NCBI GenBank assembly: GCA_029210045.1
Contig: JARGNX010000001.1
Location: 135,500 to 199,499, forward strand
DNA from: Coxiellaceae bacterium
Lineage (GTDB): Bacteria; Pseudomonadota; Gammaproteobacteria; Coxiellales; Coxiellaceae
DNA: 64,000 nucleotides
Direction of reading: 5' to 3'
A program made the translations under genes and the position numbers. This document shows, in pieces, positions 9,580 through 18,270 of this stretch. The stretch's first letter is position 1, and each line of letters starts with the position of its first letter. The notes beneath the pieces were generated by a model. That model was not told the DNA's origin and made no database searches. It saw nothing but the letters and a program-made list of their open reading frames with translations.

Positions 9580-10640
9580 GAATACTCGATAATTACATTG
9601 CGCGAGTGGTGATCAGCTCTACCTGCATGGTGGTGTTAATTTTATTGGGTGTGGAAAGCTTTGTGCAGTTTATCGGTGAACTGGGTGATATAGGTTCGAA
9701 GAATTATGGTATGTTTCAAGCGTTGATGTATGTGCCAATGACGCTGCCAGCAGATTTATACCAGTTATTTCCAATGGCAGGATTGTTGGGTAGTTTGTTA
9801 GGTTTGGGTCGACTAGCCTCTAATAATGAGTTGGTGGTGATGCGTGCTGCCGGCGTTTCTAAAGCAAAGCTCACGTGGGCGGTGGTGCGTGCGGCATTTG
9901 TCATGATGGTATTTGTAACCATTATTGGCGAATTTATCGCGCCGTCAATGTTTAACTTTGCCGAACGCTTTAAATCATCAGCGATGGGTAATGTGGTAGG
10001 TTATACAGCACTGCAACACATTTGGATGAAGCAAGACAGTCGCTTTGTGCATATCGATCAAGTGGATAACCCAAAACGCATCAGTGGGGTTACTCAATAT
10101 GATTTTAATGATGAGCATCGCTTAAAGAAAGTGATTGTCGCTCCGCATGCTTTATTGGTTAATGGGTTATGGCATTTGATTAAACCTGCAGTAACCACCA
10201 TCGGTGCTGATAAAGTGACAACCAAGCATTTAAAAAAATTAGATCTGAATTTAAATTTTGATCCGAAATTAGTTGAGATGAGTCGTCAAGACCCCAGTGA
10301 ATCTTCAATTGTTAAGCTATTTGAAAATATTCGTTATCGTCATAGCTATGGCTTAAATAGCGATCAATACGCCTTTGCATTTTGGCAACGCCTAGTGCAG
10401 CCACTGACTACCATCGTGATGATTTGCTTGGGTGTGCCGTTTATCTTTGGCTCCTTGCGTAATGCCACCATGGGGTATCGTATTACCATGGGAATTCTAA
10501 TTGGTTTCGGTTTCTATATGCTAAACCAATTTTTTGGACCGTTTAGTTTGGTGTATCAATTTCCACCGTGGTTGGCGGCGATGTTGCCGACAATGATCTT
10601 TGCTATAGCAGGTTGGTTCATGATGCGCAAGGCTATCTGA
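9576..10640 (+). CDS. lptG: LPS export permease LptG
   Basis: This is the partner permease of LptF in the lipopolysaccharide transporter. The 354-residue protein starts MRILDNYIARVVISST, with the MRILDRYI-like N-terminus typical of LptG. It has three N-terminal membrane segments, a periplasmic domain, and three C-terminal segments ending in AGWFMMRKAI. NNELVVMRAAGVSKAKL (about residues 88-104) is the conserved cytoplasmic coupling helix region that contacts LptB. The start overlaps the lptF stop by 4 bases. A long palindrome directly follows the stop codon. Confidence 0.95.
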   Translation: MRILDNYIARVVISSTCMVVLILLGVESFVQFIGELGDIGSKNYGMFQALMYVPMTLPADLYQLFPMAGLLGSLLGLGRLASNNELVVMRAAGVSKAKLTWAVVRAAFVMMVFVTIIGEFIAPSMFNFAERFKSSAMGNVVGYTALQHIWMKQDSRFVHIDQVDNPKRISGVTQYDFNDEHRLKKVIVAPHALLVNGLWHLIKPAVTTIGADKVTTKHLKKLDLNLNFDPKLVEMSRQDPSESSIVKLFENIRYRHSYGLNSDQYAFAFWQRLVQPLTTIVMICLGVPFIFGSLRNATMGYRITMGILIGFGFYMLNQFFGPFSLVYQFPPWLAAMLPTMIFAIAGWFMMRKAI

Positions 10641-10642
10641 CG

Positions 10643-10762
10643 CAGCTTTATCTGCGGGTAATCTCAAACGAAAAGGGGTTATAGAAAGTCGTTATTTATG
10701 CCCTATAAACGCCTTCTTTCTATAACCCCTTTTCGTTTGACCTTACCGCACAGCTAAAGCTG
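10643..10762. terminator. Long palindrome after lptG
   Basis: A perfect 24-base inverted repeat, 10665-10688 (starting CAAACGAAAAGGGG) with 10716-10739, encloses a 27-base loop. It is continued outward by a nearly perfect TGCGGGTAA/TTACCGCA pair and then CAGCTTTA/TAAAGCTG (10643-10650 with 10755-10762). CTTTTATT follows. It can end lptFG transcripts, but its length (about 120 bases) is far beyond a usual terminator. A related half occurs just downstream, so it may be a mobile palindromic element. Confidence 0.7.
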
Positions 10763-10771
10763 CTTTTATTA

Positions 10772-10824
10772 TATCTGCGGGTAATCTCAAGCGATTTGTA
10801 TTTTTGATAGTTGTTATTTATGTC
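10772..10824. repeat. Partial second copy of the left half of the palindrome
   Basis: Bases 10772-10793 repeat 10649-10670 with a single change (TATCTGCGGGTAATCTCAA then GCG instead of ACG). After a diverged stretch, GTTGTTATTTATGTC resembles GTCGTTATTTATGCC at about 10689. The copy therefore matches the left arm and loop of the palindrome and lacks the right arm. Confidence 0.6.
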
Positions 10825-10831
10825 GAGGTCA

Positions 10832-10984
10832 TTAATTGACGGGTCTGCCCACACAATCCCCTGATATAAACTTAGAGCTTTCATCTAATGCTGCTGTCGA
10901 GCCACTGAGTGTGTGGTGTGGTTTTAATTTTTTAGTTTGTGGAATATGCCAGGTTTTTTTTGTCACTGCATCGTATGTATTCAT
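10832..10984 (-). CDS. Possible 50-residue peptide coupled to the upstream exported protein
   Basis: The ATG at 10984 follows the stop codon of the upstream exported protein with one base between (TAA-T-ATG), an arrangement typical of translational coupling. The product starts MNTYDAVTKKTWHIP, is basic in its first half and ends FISGDCVGRPVN with a single cysteine. There is no signal peptide or membrane segment and no separate ribosome binding site. The family is not recognised. It could be a chance frame, since it is short, but its position is suggestive. Confidence 0.35.
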   Translation of the reverse strand: MNTYDAVTKKTWHIPQTKKLKPHHTLSGSTAALDESSKFISGDCVGRPVN

Positions 10985-10985
10985 A

Positions 10986-11468
10986 TTAACTTACCACCAC
11001 AGTTTCGGCAGCGCTGGTCGCGATGCATTGTTGGTTTTGGCTGCAGTCAATATTGAAAGCAACCACCTGTGGGGTAAAGGTATGGTCACCACTCTGAATA
11101 ATAAATTCAAGGCAATGTACGTCAGTGATCGGTGTGCCATCGGGTGGTAGGAAAGATTTATAGATAGGTGTTGGATTAAGTTGGTAGGCGAACAGGCCAT
11201 TCCTTAATGTAAAGGTGTATTGTCCTTTTAGTAGGTGGGTGTGTAGGTTGGGTGTGCTACAGTAGTCACCATTTTTAGTGCCTTCAAAATATTCTAATGA
11301 GGCAGAAGTCATGGTTACCGTTCCGTTAATGCGGCTGTCTAGGTCTTGGAAAATGATGATGCCGGCATTTGCAGCATGGCTGTCTGGTGTAACAGGCCCC
11401 AGTATGGGTTGAGCGGCGAATGATGGAGCGAATAGGCATAAGCCTAATACGAATAGTATTGATTTCAC
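10986..11468 (-). CDS. Exported protein of unknown function
   Basis: A GTG at 11468 is preceded by GGAGG 8 bases upstream and starts VKSILFVLGLCLFAPSFAA, a clear Sec signal peptide with cleavage probably after SFA. This start is better than the ATG at 11510, which would put 14 charged residues before the hydrophobic core. The mature part of about 140 residues is rich in strands and has four cysteines (DYCSTP, DVHCLEF, IDCSQNQQCIA), which may form disulfides in the periplasm. I do not recognise the family. Confidence 0.7.
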   Translation of the reverse strand: MKSILFVLGLCLFAPSFAAQPILGPVTPDSHAANAGIIIFQDLDSRINGTVTMTSASLEYFEGTKNGDYCSTPNLHTHLLKGQYTFTLRNGLFAYQLNPTPIYKSFLPPDGTPITDVHCLEFIIQSGDHTFTPQVVAFNIDCSQNQQCIATSAAETVVVS

Positions 11469-11608
11469 GACACACCTCCTCACTCTACTCCCACAAATAT
11501 CATATACCAAACATCTAAAAAGTCCAAAAATACAATGTGTTAAATTTGACCTGCCGGTTAAATGCTGTGCTATTTACGCCATTGGGTGGGTATGGCATAC
11601 TGCGCGGC

Positions 11609-13177
11609 ATGACAACACAGTACCCACGAAGAACATTTGCGATTATTTCTCACCCGGATGCGGGTAAGACCACGTTAACAGAAAAACTGCTGTTATTCGG
11701 TGGTGCGATTCAATTGGCTGGAACAGTCAAGGGCCGTAAAGCGGCACGCCATGCCACATCGGATTGGATGGAGCTTGAGAAACAGCGCGGTATCTCGGTG
11801 ACGACATCGGTGATGCAATTTCCATATGAAGGCTGCATGGTGAACTTGCTGGATACACCGGGCCATGCTGACTTTACTGAAGATACCTATCGTACATTAA
11901 CCGCGGTTGATTCGGCTTTGATGGTGATCGATGCGGCAAAGGGTGTTGAAGCACGGACTATTAAGTTAATGGAAGTCTGTCGATTACGTGATACACCGAT
12001 TACCACCTTTATTAATAAGATGGATCGTGAGGCGCGTGATGCCATCGAAGTGATGGATGAAATCGAAGATGTATTAAAGATTGCCTGCGCACCGGTGACC
12101 TGGCCAATTGGTATGGGTAAGGCATTTAAAGGCATTTATCATATTCTTGAAGACCGTGTTTACTTATATGAGCCAGGCCAAAATGCCAAGGTGTCAGATA
12201 TTCGTTCGATTGACGGTATCGATAATCCTGAGTTGGATGCAGCTATTGGTGATGCGGCACAAGAGTTACGTGACACCATGGAGCTGGTGAAAGGCGCCAG
12301 TCACGAATTTGATCAAGAGTTATTTCTCGCGGGTGAATTAACACCAGTGTATTTCGGTTCAGCGATCAATAATTTTGGTGTGCGTGAATTATTGAGTGGT
12401 TTTGTGCATAACGCACCGGACCCACAGCCGCGTCAAACCATCGACCGCGAAGTGGAAGCGGATGAAAATAAATTCACTGCGTTCGTATTTAAAATTCAAG
12501 CCAATATGGATCCAGCACATAGAGATCGTGTGGCGTTTGCGCGTATTGTCTCTGGGCAATATAAGAAAGGCATGAAGATGCGTCATGTGCGATTGGGTAA
12601 AGACGTGATGATCAATAATGCCATGACATTTATGGCGGGTCAGCGCGAGCAAGCAGAGCTTGCTGTAGCGGGTGATATTTTAGGGCTGCATAACCATGGC
12701 ACCATTCAAATTGGTGATACCTTTTCGCAGGGTGAAAAATTAAAGTTTACTGGCATACCTAACTTTGCACCGGAACTGTTTCGTTTAGTGCGACTGAAAG
12801 ATCCATTGAGGCAGAAGACATTACAAAAAGGCTTGATTCAATTATCGGAAGAGGGTGCAACCCAATTGTTTCGACCGATTCATAATAATGAACTTATTCT
12901 TGGTGCGGTGGGTGTGTTGCAGTTTGATGTGGTCGCCTATCGATTGAAGGCCGAATATAACGTTGATTGTGTGTATGAAAATGTAAACACGGTTGCGGCG
13001 CGTTGGGTGGAATGTGATGACAATAAAATGCTCGAACAGTTTAAGCGCGAACAACAGCGCAATCTGGCTATGGATGGTGCCGATAATTTAACTTACTTAG
13101 CGCCGTCGCGCGTTAATCTTGATATCACTATGGAGCAGTGGCCGGATATTCGTTTCCGCGATACGCGCGAACATTAA
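11609..13177 (+). CDS. prfC: Peptide chain release factor 3
   Basis: RF3 is a GTPase that recycles RF1 and RF2 from the ribosome after termination. The ATG at 11609 ([20 protein letters not shown]) gives 522 residues; the family is about 529. Motifs in order are the P-loop SHPDAGKTT with the RF3-specific [17 protein letters not shown] switch region, DTPGHADF, and NKMDREARD. The C-terminal part carries [20 protein letters not shown]. An upstream frame start at 11537 would add 24 unrelated residues. The gene stands alone and is followed by a hairpin. Confidence 0.97.
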   Translation: MTTQYPRRTFAIISHPDAGKTTLTEKLLLFGGAIQLAGTVKGRKAARHATSDWMELEKQRGISVTTSVMQFPYEGCMVNLLDTPGHADFTEDTYRTLTAVDSALMVIDAAKGVEARTIKLMEVCRLRDTPITTFINKMDREARDAIEVMDEIEDVLKIACAPVTWPIGMGKAFKGIYHILEDRVYLYEPGQNAKVSDIRSIDGIDNPELDAAIGDAAQELRDTMELVKGASHEFDQELFLAGELTPVYFGSAINNFGVRELLSGFVHNAPDPQPRQTIDREVEADENKFTAFVFKIQANMDPAHRDRVAFARIVSGQYKKGMKMRHVRLGKDVMINNAMTFMAGQREQAELAVAGDILGLHNHGTIQIGDTFSQGEKLKFTGIPNFAPELFRLVRLKDPLRQKTLQKGLIQLSEEGATQLFRPIHNNELILGAVGVLQFDVVAYRLKAEYNVDCVYENVNTVAARWVECDDNKMLEQFKREQQRNLAMDGADNLTYLAPSRVNLDITMEQWPDIRFRDTREH

Positions 13178-13182
13178 GGGAA

Positions 13183-13206
13183 GGGGGAATTCAAGACTTG
13201 ACCCCC
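13183..13206 (+). terminator. Hairpin after prfC
   Basis: GGGGG (13183-13187) pairs with CCCCC (13202-13206), and an inner TCAAG/CTTGA pair sits around a one-base loop. No clear T-run follows. It is located 5 bases after the prfC stop. Confidence 0.5.
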
Positions 13207-13257
13207 TGCTAAAAAACCTGCTAACGTCAATTTGACTTCTTGATCACGGATGATTTG

Positions 13258-14019
13258 ATGCCCAATTTCTCTTTTAAGCAGGTTTGTTGCTCGTTTGCGA
13301 TAGGCTTGTTCACTTCCGCAGCAATGGCGAGTCCTGCTAAGCGATTTTTTATACAAGGCATGGGCGGTTTTGGTAGCAGTAGTCTCGATAGTTACACACA
13401 GCAAATAAATTTGTTTACAGGCATTGATAACCGTTATGTGAGTAATCAAAGCGCTGAGTTTTCATATCTATTAGGCATTGGTGCTGGTGTATATAAACCA
13501 TTGTGCAAAAAGCTAACTTTGGCAGTATCGCTTAATATTTATCGTGTTGATTTTCACGACGTCACCGGTGTTGTGCAACCTGCTTATAATATTGCTACAG
13601 ATTTTGATCAGCTAAATTATGCTTATTCAATTGACCCAACGTATGCTGGTTTGATTCAAGGCCGTCTTATTTGGAACGCACAGTGGTCTGGGGTCAATGT
13701 GAATCCTTATGTGATGTTTGGTGCAGGCTTGGCTTACAATCAAGTATCAAATTACTCTGAATCTTCACCGGCGGGTAGTACTGCATCGCCAACGTTAAAT
13801 CCGTTCAATGATAATAGCAGTATGCATGCAGCTGTGACGGTGGGAATCGGTATTTCACATGCATTTAAAAATCAAAATACCATCGGTATTGGGTATCAGT
13901 ATTTTTATGCCAATCACGCTTATTTCTCTACAGCTAATAACCAGGCGACAGCAACAGAATTTAAATCGCCGGTATTGCAGGGGAATTACCTAACTATTGA
14001 TTACACGTTTGCCGTGTAA
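13258..14019 (+). CDS. Outer-membrane beta-barrel-like exported protein
   Basis: The ATG at 13258 starts MPNFSFKQVCCSFAIGLFTS, a signal peptide with cleavage near AMA-SP. The mature protein (about 225 residues) shows alternating strands such as NPYVMFGAGLAYNQV, AAVTVGIGISHAFKN and TIGIGYQYFYANH. It ends YLTIDYTFAV, with a terminal aromatic/hydrophobic residue as in porin-like barrels. This is the pattern of small opacity/OmpW-type barrels of eight strands. No specific function can be read. The next gene, also exported, begins 30 bases later and may be co-transcribed. Confidence 0.7.
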   Translation: MPNFSFKQVCCSFAIGLFTSAAMASPAKRFFIQGMGGFGSSSLDSYTQQINLFTGIDNRYVSNQSAEFSYLLGIGAGVYKPLCKKLTLAVSLNIYRVDFHDVTGVVQPAYNIATDFDQLNYAYSIDPTYAGLIQGRLIWNAQWSGVNVNPYVMFGAGLAYNQVSNYSESSPAGSTASPTLNPFNDNSSMHAAVTVGIGISHAFKNQNTIGIGYQYFYANHAYFSTANNQATATEFKSPVLQGNYLTIDYTFAV

Positions 14020-14049
14020 GCTCGCTTGAATTTTTTATAGGAGAAAGGC

Positions 14050-15675
14050 ATGAGTAGCCGACGATTGTTAAAAGTAATTGGCGTAGTGATTTTGATGAGT
14101 GTTGCCGTTGGTGCGCAAGCACGAGCTATTTTCACTGTAACTCCCGATCGTACTACAGTGAGTGTGACCAGTGGCGGTAGTACTGACTTGGTGACGACGG
14201 TGACCAATAATACCAGTCATACTTACACCGATATACGTTTTGGCAATAAAGCAGAATCAGGAGCAGGTGTTACAGCTTCAACGGTTAGTGGCGGCACCTG
14301 TGTATCTGAAGACTCATTAGCGGCAGGTGCTAGCTGCACCTTTATTACGCGTTTCCAAAGCAGTGTGGTGGGTAATGCTACTTATAGGTTGGATTTTTGT
14401 GGTGCTAATGGTTTTAATTGTTCACGTTCAGGTGTTGTGACCGTTACAACAGCAGCATCAGCTGTTAGTGTGACCGGCGCTGTTACCACGCCATTGCCTG
14501 CGCGCACACAGAAAAGCACAGGCTATAGTGTGTTATTTACATTTACCAATGGTAGTAGCTCACAAGCGGCGACTGGTGTATCGATAACAACGAGTCCAGC
14601 GTTAACGTCGGTAACAAACACGTGTAGCTCGGGCACACTTGCGGCGAGTAGTAGCTGCACCTATGGGGGAACTTATACGCCAACGGCGGTGGGTGCGAAT
14701 ACGTTGACGGCGACATTAACGGCAGATAACGCTTCCGATGTTGAGTTAACAACAACCACCTTGACGGGGTTGGTATATCTACCCAATAGTTCATTTTTAC
14801 GAAAATGCTTCTTCGATAATGACACCGGTTTGTTTTCTCAGTGTGAAAATTCTGGTTACCAGCAGTCTAATAATGATTATACCGATGCGGCAATATTTAA
14901 CCCGGCAGGCTCGATGGTGTATGTGAGCGTAGATGAACCTTATGCAGCATCACCGACACGGTTTCAATCATGGGTGGATCGCTGTGATATTGAATCCGAT
15001 GGTTGCTTGATCAGTTGCAGTGATACCGGTGCGCGTGGTTTATCTAATCCTCATGGTATTGCTTTTAACCAAGCAGGTGACACTTTATATGCGGCTAACT
15101 TGGGGGCAAGTCTCAGTTCAACCGATGCGGTGTCTAAATGCAGTGTGGATGGTGATGGTGATTTAAGTTGTGCAGATGCTGGGGTGAGTGGTCTTGATGC
15201 CGCTGGTGATGTGGTACTGGATGAAGATAGGAATCGAGCTTTTATTACTAACACCCCTGACAATGACATTGCGCGTTGTGTTATTGATGGCAGCGGCGAC
15301 CTTGTGTCCTGTGACCTTAATACAATAGTTAGTGGCTCAATTACTTGTCCAATGCAAATGAGTTTTAATAGTGATAAGTCCAGGGTATATTTGGGGCAGG
15401 GTTGTGATACAAATAATACTCAGATATTTACTTGCGGGGTTAGTGATTCTGGTCGACCATTTTCATGTGCCGCAATATCAAGCCCCGGAAGTACGCCGTT
15501 TGCATTTCCAATAGGTGTCGCATTTAATGCGGGCACTAGTGATTCGCTTATTGTAGCTAGTGCTAGCTCTTTATCTCCTAGCATACAAACTTGTACGATA
15601 AGTGGTGCAACGCTATCTTCATGCGTTGACAGTAATGCGAGTGGTGTATCGTTCCCTGCGTATGTTAATTTATAG
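14050..15675 (+). CDS. Exported protein with Ig-like and beta-propeller-like repeats
   Basis: A strong ribosome binding site (GGAGAAAGG) precedes the ATG at 14050. A signal peptide is seen in residues 1-25 (LLKVIGVVILMSVAVGAQA). Residues about 28-240 hold two Ig-like modules rich in Ser/Thr (VTSGGSTDLVTTVTNNTS; AASSSCTYGGTYTPTAVGAN), with paired cysteines. Residues about 245-540 hold repeats of the type HGIAFNQAGDTLYAANLG, each with a cysteine pair (DRCDIESDGCLISCSD, SKCSVDGDGDLSCAD), like a YVTN/NHL beta-propeller. The codon use and small-residue bias are typical of surface or periplasmic proteins. The function is not recognised. Confidence 0.7.
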   Translation: MSSRRLLKVIGVVILMSVAVGAQARAIFTVTPDRTTVSVTSGGSTDLVTTVTNNTSHTYTDIRFGNKAESGAGVTASTVSGGTCVSEDSLAAGASCTFITRFQSSVVGNATYRLDFCGANGFNCSRSGVVTVTTAASAVSVTGAVTTPLPARTQKSTGYSVLFTFTNGSSSQAATGVSITTSPALTSVTNTCSSGTLAASSSCTYGGTYTPTAVGANTLTATLTADNASDVELTTTTLTGLVYLPNSSFLRKCFFDNDTGLFSQCENSGYQQSNNDYTDAAIFNPAGSMVYVSVDEPYAASPTRFQSWVDRCDIESDGCLISCSDTGARGLSNPHGIAFNQAGDTLYAANLGASLSSTDAVSKCSVDGDGDLSCADAGVSGLDAAGDVVLDEDRNRAFITNTPDNDIARCVIDGSGDLVSCDLNTIVSGSITCPMQMSFNSDKSRVYLGQGCDTNNTQIFTCGVSDSGRPFSCAAISSPGSTPFAFPIGVAFNAGTSDSLIVASASSLSPSIQTCTISGATLSSCVDSNASGVSFPAYVNL

Positions 15676-15723
15676 GGTGAGAGTGTGATATCATTCATTC
15701 GATCCATCAATATTGAGTGAGTT

Positions 15724-16896
15724 ATGCGTGATAAATCGATAGTCTATGTTGTAACTGTTTTAGCGCCGTTAGTGTTTAGTTTCGCGTTGGCACTGGATTT
15801 ATATATTCCTTCTGTGCCGGATATTGCGCAGCTGTATCATGTGAAGAGTGGTGAAGTACAGCTCACGTTGAGCTTATTCATACTGATGCAAGGCTTGGGG
15901 CAGTTGTTGTTTGGCCCATTGTCGGATCGTTTTGGTCGTAAGCCGATCGCGGCGATTAGCGCATTTATCTTTTTATTAGCTTCTATTGGTTGTTCCTTGT
16001 CGCCAGGGATTGTTACCTTAATCGTGATGCGTATTTTTCAAGCAGCAGGTGCCTGCGGTATGACGGTGGTCGCATTCGCTATGGTGCGTGATCTGTATGA
16101 AAAAGAACAGAGTGCGCGTGTATTTAGCTATTTGAATAGTACGATTGCGGTGTCTCCTTTATTGGCACCATTGATCGGCGGTTATGTTGCAGTTTGGTTT
16201 GGGTGGCGAGCGAATTTCTATTTATTGGCGATTATTGGCGCGGGGTGTTTTTTACTGGTGCTGATGATGATTCACGAGACGCAGAAATCGGCTCATAAAG
16301 TGGCTTTTGATCGTAAGGTGTTTAGGCGTTATTGGGATATTTATAAGCATCATCAGTTTTATCCCTATGTGTTAATTGCCGGTTGTGCGATTTCATTATT
16401 TTTTAGTTTCTTTTCGATTTCACCGTATGTGATTATAAGTTTGTTAAAAGTACCGATAACACATTTTGGTTATTATTTTGCTGTACTGGGTGTGGTTTTT
16501 TTGGTTGGTACTATTCTGGCGGGTCATTTAGCACCGAAAGTTGGTGTGAGGCGATTATTGTTCACCGGTATTACATTGATGTTATTTGGTGGCGTTGTTG
16601 CTTGGGTGTGGGGCGCTGTGGTGGGGTTAAGCTTATCGCAATTTTTAGTACCGTTATTATTCTCTGGTATGGGTGCGTCATTTATGGCGGGAAGTGCAGC
16701 GGCAATGGCGTTGGAGCCATTCCCTGAAGTGGCCGGTACCGCGGCGTCATTATTGGGTGCAACCCAATTCGTTATGCCATCGATTGTGGCATCGATCATG
16801 ATGGCCAAGCCGATTCATTCAGCGCAGCCGTTTTCGATCACTGTCGTTGTGATGGGTGTGATCAGTCTGGTGTTTTTTATTGTTTCTAGAAAATAA
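15724..16896 (+). CDS. MFS transporter, Bcr/CflA type
   Basis: A 390-residue, 12-segment major facilitator protein. It carries DLYIPSVPDIA in the first loop, GPLSDRFGRKPIA (the MFS A-motif between segments 2 and 3) and SPLLAPLIGGYVAVWFGWRANFY (segment 5 to 6 region), the hallmark of the drug:H+ antiporter family DHA1 Bcr/CflA. Such pumps export drugs or small metabolites; the substrate here is unknown. A second member lies at 59583. Confidence 0.88.
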   Translation: MRDKSIVYVVTVLAPLVFSFALALDLYIPSVPDIAQLYHVKSGEVQLTLSLFILMQGLGQLLFGPLSDRFGRKPIAAISAFIFLLASIGCSLSPGIVTLIVMRIFQAAGACGMTVVAFAMVRDLYEKEQSARVFSYLNSTIAVSPLLAPLIGGYVAVWFGWRANFYLLAIIGAGCFLLVLMMIHETQKSAHKVAFDRKVFRRYWDIYKHHQFYPYVLIAGCAISLFFSFFSISPYVIISLLKVPITHFGYYFAVLGVVFLVGTILAGHLAPKVGVRRLLFTGITLMLFGGVVAWVWGAVVGLSLSQFLVPLLFSGMGASFMAGSAAAMALEPFPEVAGTAASLLGATQFVMPSIVASIMMAKPIHSAQPFSITVVVMGVISLVFFIVSRK

Positions 16897-16979
16897 TTAT
16901 TCATCATTTGGTTTGTTTGCATCTATCTGATTATATTCGATATTGTTCCCATATGGTTTTTTTTGTTGTACAAGCGTGT

Positions 16980-17014
16980 GTTCATATGTATACTTAATGT
17001 GTATATATATGAAC
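16980..17014 (+). promoter_or_regulatory. Operator-like inverted repeat before the Xre/RES genes
   Basis: GTTCATATGTATAC (16980-16993) and GTATATATATGAAC (17001-17014) are inverted copies matching at 13 of 14 positions with a 7-base spacer. The site ends 13 bases before the antitoxin start codon. Antitoxins of this family bind such palindromes to repress their own operon. Confidence 0.7.
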
Positions 17015-17027
17015 AAAGAGAATTGCC

Positions 17028-17456
17028 ATGCGTTCAGAACACCCCAATGATTTTGATATTAACAGCGCGGAATATTTGGAGCTGGTGAGCAGTGTTGATA
17101 AGCGGCAAGCTTTAGCTAAGGTTATCATGCGCGTGTTTGACCATTGGCAATTGGATACTGCGACACAATTAAAGTTATTAGGTATGGGTGCGAAGAGTCG
17201 AGCTTTGATAGGTAAATATCGCAATGGTGATTCTTCTATTGCGGCGAATCAAGATAGCTTGCAACGGGTCGGTTATTTGCTGGGTATATTTCAATGTTTG
17301 AAATCGTTATACCCAGACAATGAGGCACTGCGGCATGGATGGGTGAAGTGCAAAAATAAAAAACTCGATAATTTTACACCACTAGAAATCATGCTCAATG
17401 GAATACCTGATATTAAGTGCGTGTATGCATTATTACAGCACCAAATGGTGAGGTAG
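17028..17456 (+). CDS. Antitoxin, Xre/MbcA/ParS family (DUF2384)
   Basis: The 142-residue protein has an N-terminal helix-turn-helix-like half (about residues 25-90: AKVIMRVFDHWQLDTATQLK, SRALIGKYRNGD). Its C-terminal toxin-binding domain, of DUF2384 type, contains TPLEIMLNGIPDIKCVYALL. In this family the antitoxin neutralises a RES-domain toxin and represses the operon. The toxin gene begins 5 bases after the stop. An AAAGAG ribosome site lies upstream, and a 14-base inverted repeat covers the promoter region. Confidence 0.88.
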   Translation: MRSEHPNDFDINSAEYLELVSSVDKRQALAKVIMRVFDHWQLDTATQLKLLGMGAKSRALIGKYRNGDSSIAANQDSLQRVGYLLGIFQCLKSLYPDNEALRHGWVKCKNKKLDNFTPLEIMLNGIPDIKCVYALLQHQMVR

Positions 17457-17461
17457 GTAAC

Positions 17462-18148
17462 ATGTCTTTTGCATCTTTGTTTGAGCAAGTGGTCGCATTT
17501 GATGATGAAGTGTATCGTAATATCGTGAAATTGTCCGATGATTTTTCAGATGTTAGTGATAATGAAAGTAGTGATGAGGCTATCAATTTATTATTAACGT
17601 ATGTGAGTCGAAATACCGACACAGATAAACAGAAAAAATACTATACTACTGCGGTTGCATTTCCGCTTGATAGGCCATTTTTTTCAGTGTCACGATACTC
17701 CGATGGAATATTTCCAGTATGGTATGGTTCAACTGAGTCTGAAACTACACTGTATGAAACGGCTTATCATATGTTGCAAGATGAAATGGCTGTTGGTGTT
17801 GCGCAGTCACCATCAGTCATTACACGGTACCGTGATATTTATAGCGTACAATGTGAAGCCATTTTAATTAATCTGCTTGATAAACAAATTAATCACCCCG
17901 AGTTGGTGTCAGATGATTATTCTTATTGTCAGCGCATTGGAAAAATGATTCATCAACAAGGACACCCTGGATTGATTACGCCATCGGCTCGGTGTGATCG
18001 CGCCAATGTGAATATCTTTAACCCATCAGTGTTAAGTTCAGCACGTTTAAAGTACCAATGTTGTTATCAGCTATCTATTGATAAGCGTGAAGTTAAGGTT
18101 ATCTACCAGCAGCGTAAAAAAAGTAAGGTGATTAGGTTTGATAATTAA
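17462..18148 (+). CDS. RES-domain toxin (NAD-degrading family)
   Basis: The ATG at 17462 (MSFASLFEQVVAFDDEVYRN) follows AGGTAGGTAAC and gives 228 residues; an earlier frame start at 17417 lies inside the antitoxin gene. The RES signature region is RYSDGIFPVWYGSTESETT followed by LYETAYHMLQDE, containing the Arg, Tyr and Glu residues of the family's ADP-ribosyltransferase-like fold. Characterised members such as MbcT destroy NAD+. C-terminal SARCDRANVNIFNPSVL also fits the family. Together with the gene before it, this forms a type II toxin-antitoxin module. Confidence 0.88.
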   Translation: MSFASLFEQVVAFDDEVYRNIVKLSDDFSDVSDNESSDEAINLLLTYVSRNTDTDKQKKYYTTAVAFPLDRPFFSVSRYSDGIFPVWYGSTESETTLYETAYHMLQDEMAVGVAQSPSVITRYRDIYSVQCEAILINLLDKQINHPELVSDDYSYCQRIGKMIHQQGHPGLITPSARCDRANVNIFNPSVLSSARLKYQCCYQLSIDKREVKVIYQQRKKSKVIRFDN

Positions 18149-18217
18149 CCTACATACTTTATTTTTTAGTTGAAATGTGTAACCTGTCAATTTATATCAT
18201 TTCGCTGTTCGTATTTG

Positions 18218-18243
18218 AATTTTGTCTACGCGCAGACAAAATT
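18218..18243. promoter_or_regulatory. Perfect 10-base inverted repeat
   Basis: AATTTTGTCT (18218-18227) and AGACAAAATT (18234-18243) flank ACGCGC. It lies 70 bases after the toxin gene and 27 bases before the decayed yhcG-like gene. It could end the toxin transcript or be an operator of the following gene; no T-run is seen beyond the arm itself. Confidence 0.5.
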
Positions 18244-18270
18244 GTAACCTATGGAATGGGTTAATAATAT

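Noticed and set aside
10836..11150. A 104-codon plus-strand frame after the lptG palindrome
   Set aside because: It overlaps the well-supported exported protein on the minus strand (signal peptide, GGAGG before GTG) and lacks a ribosome site.
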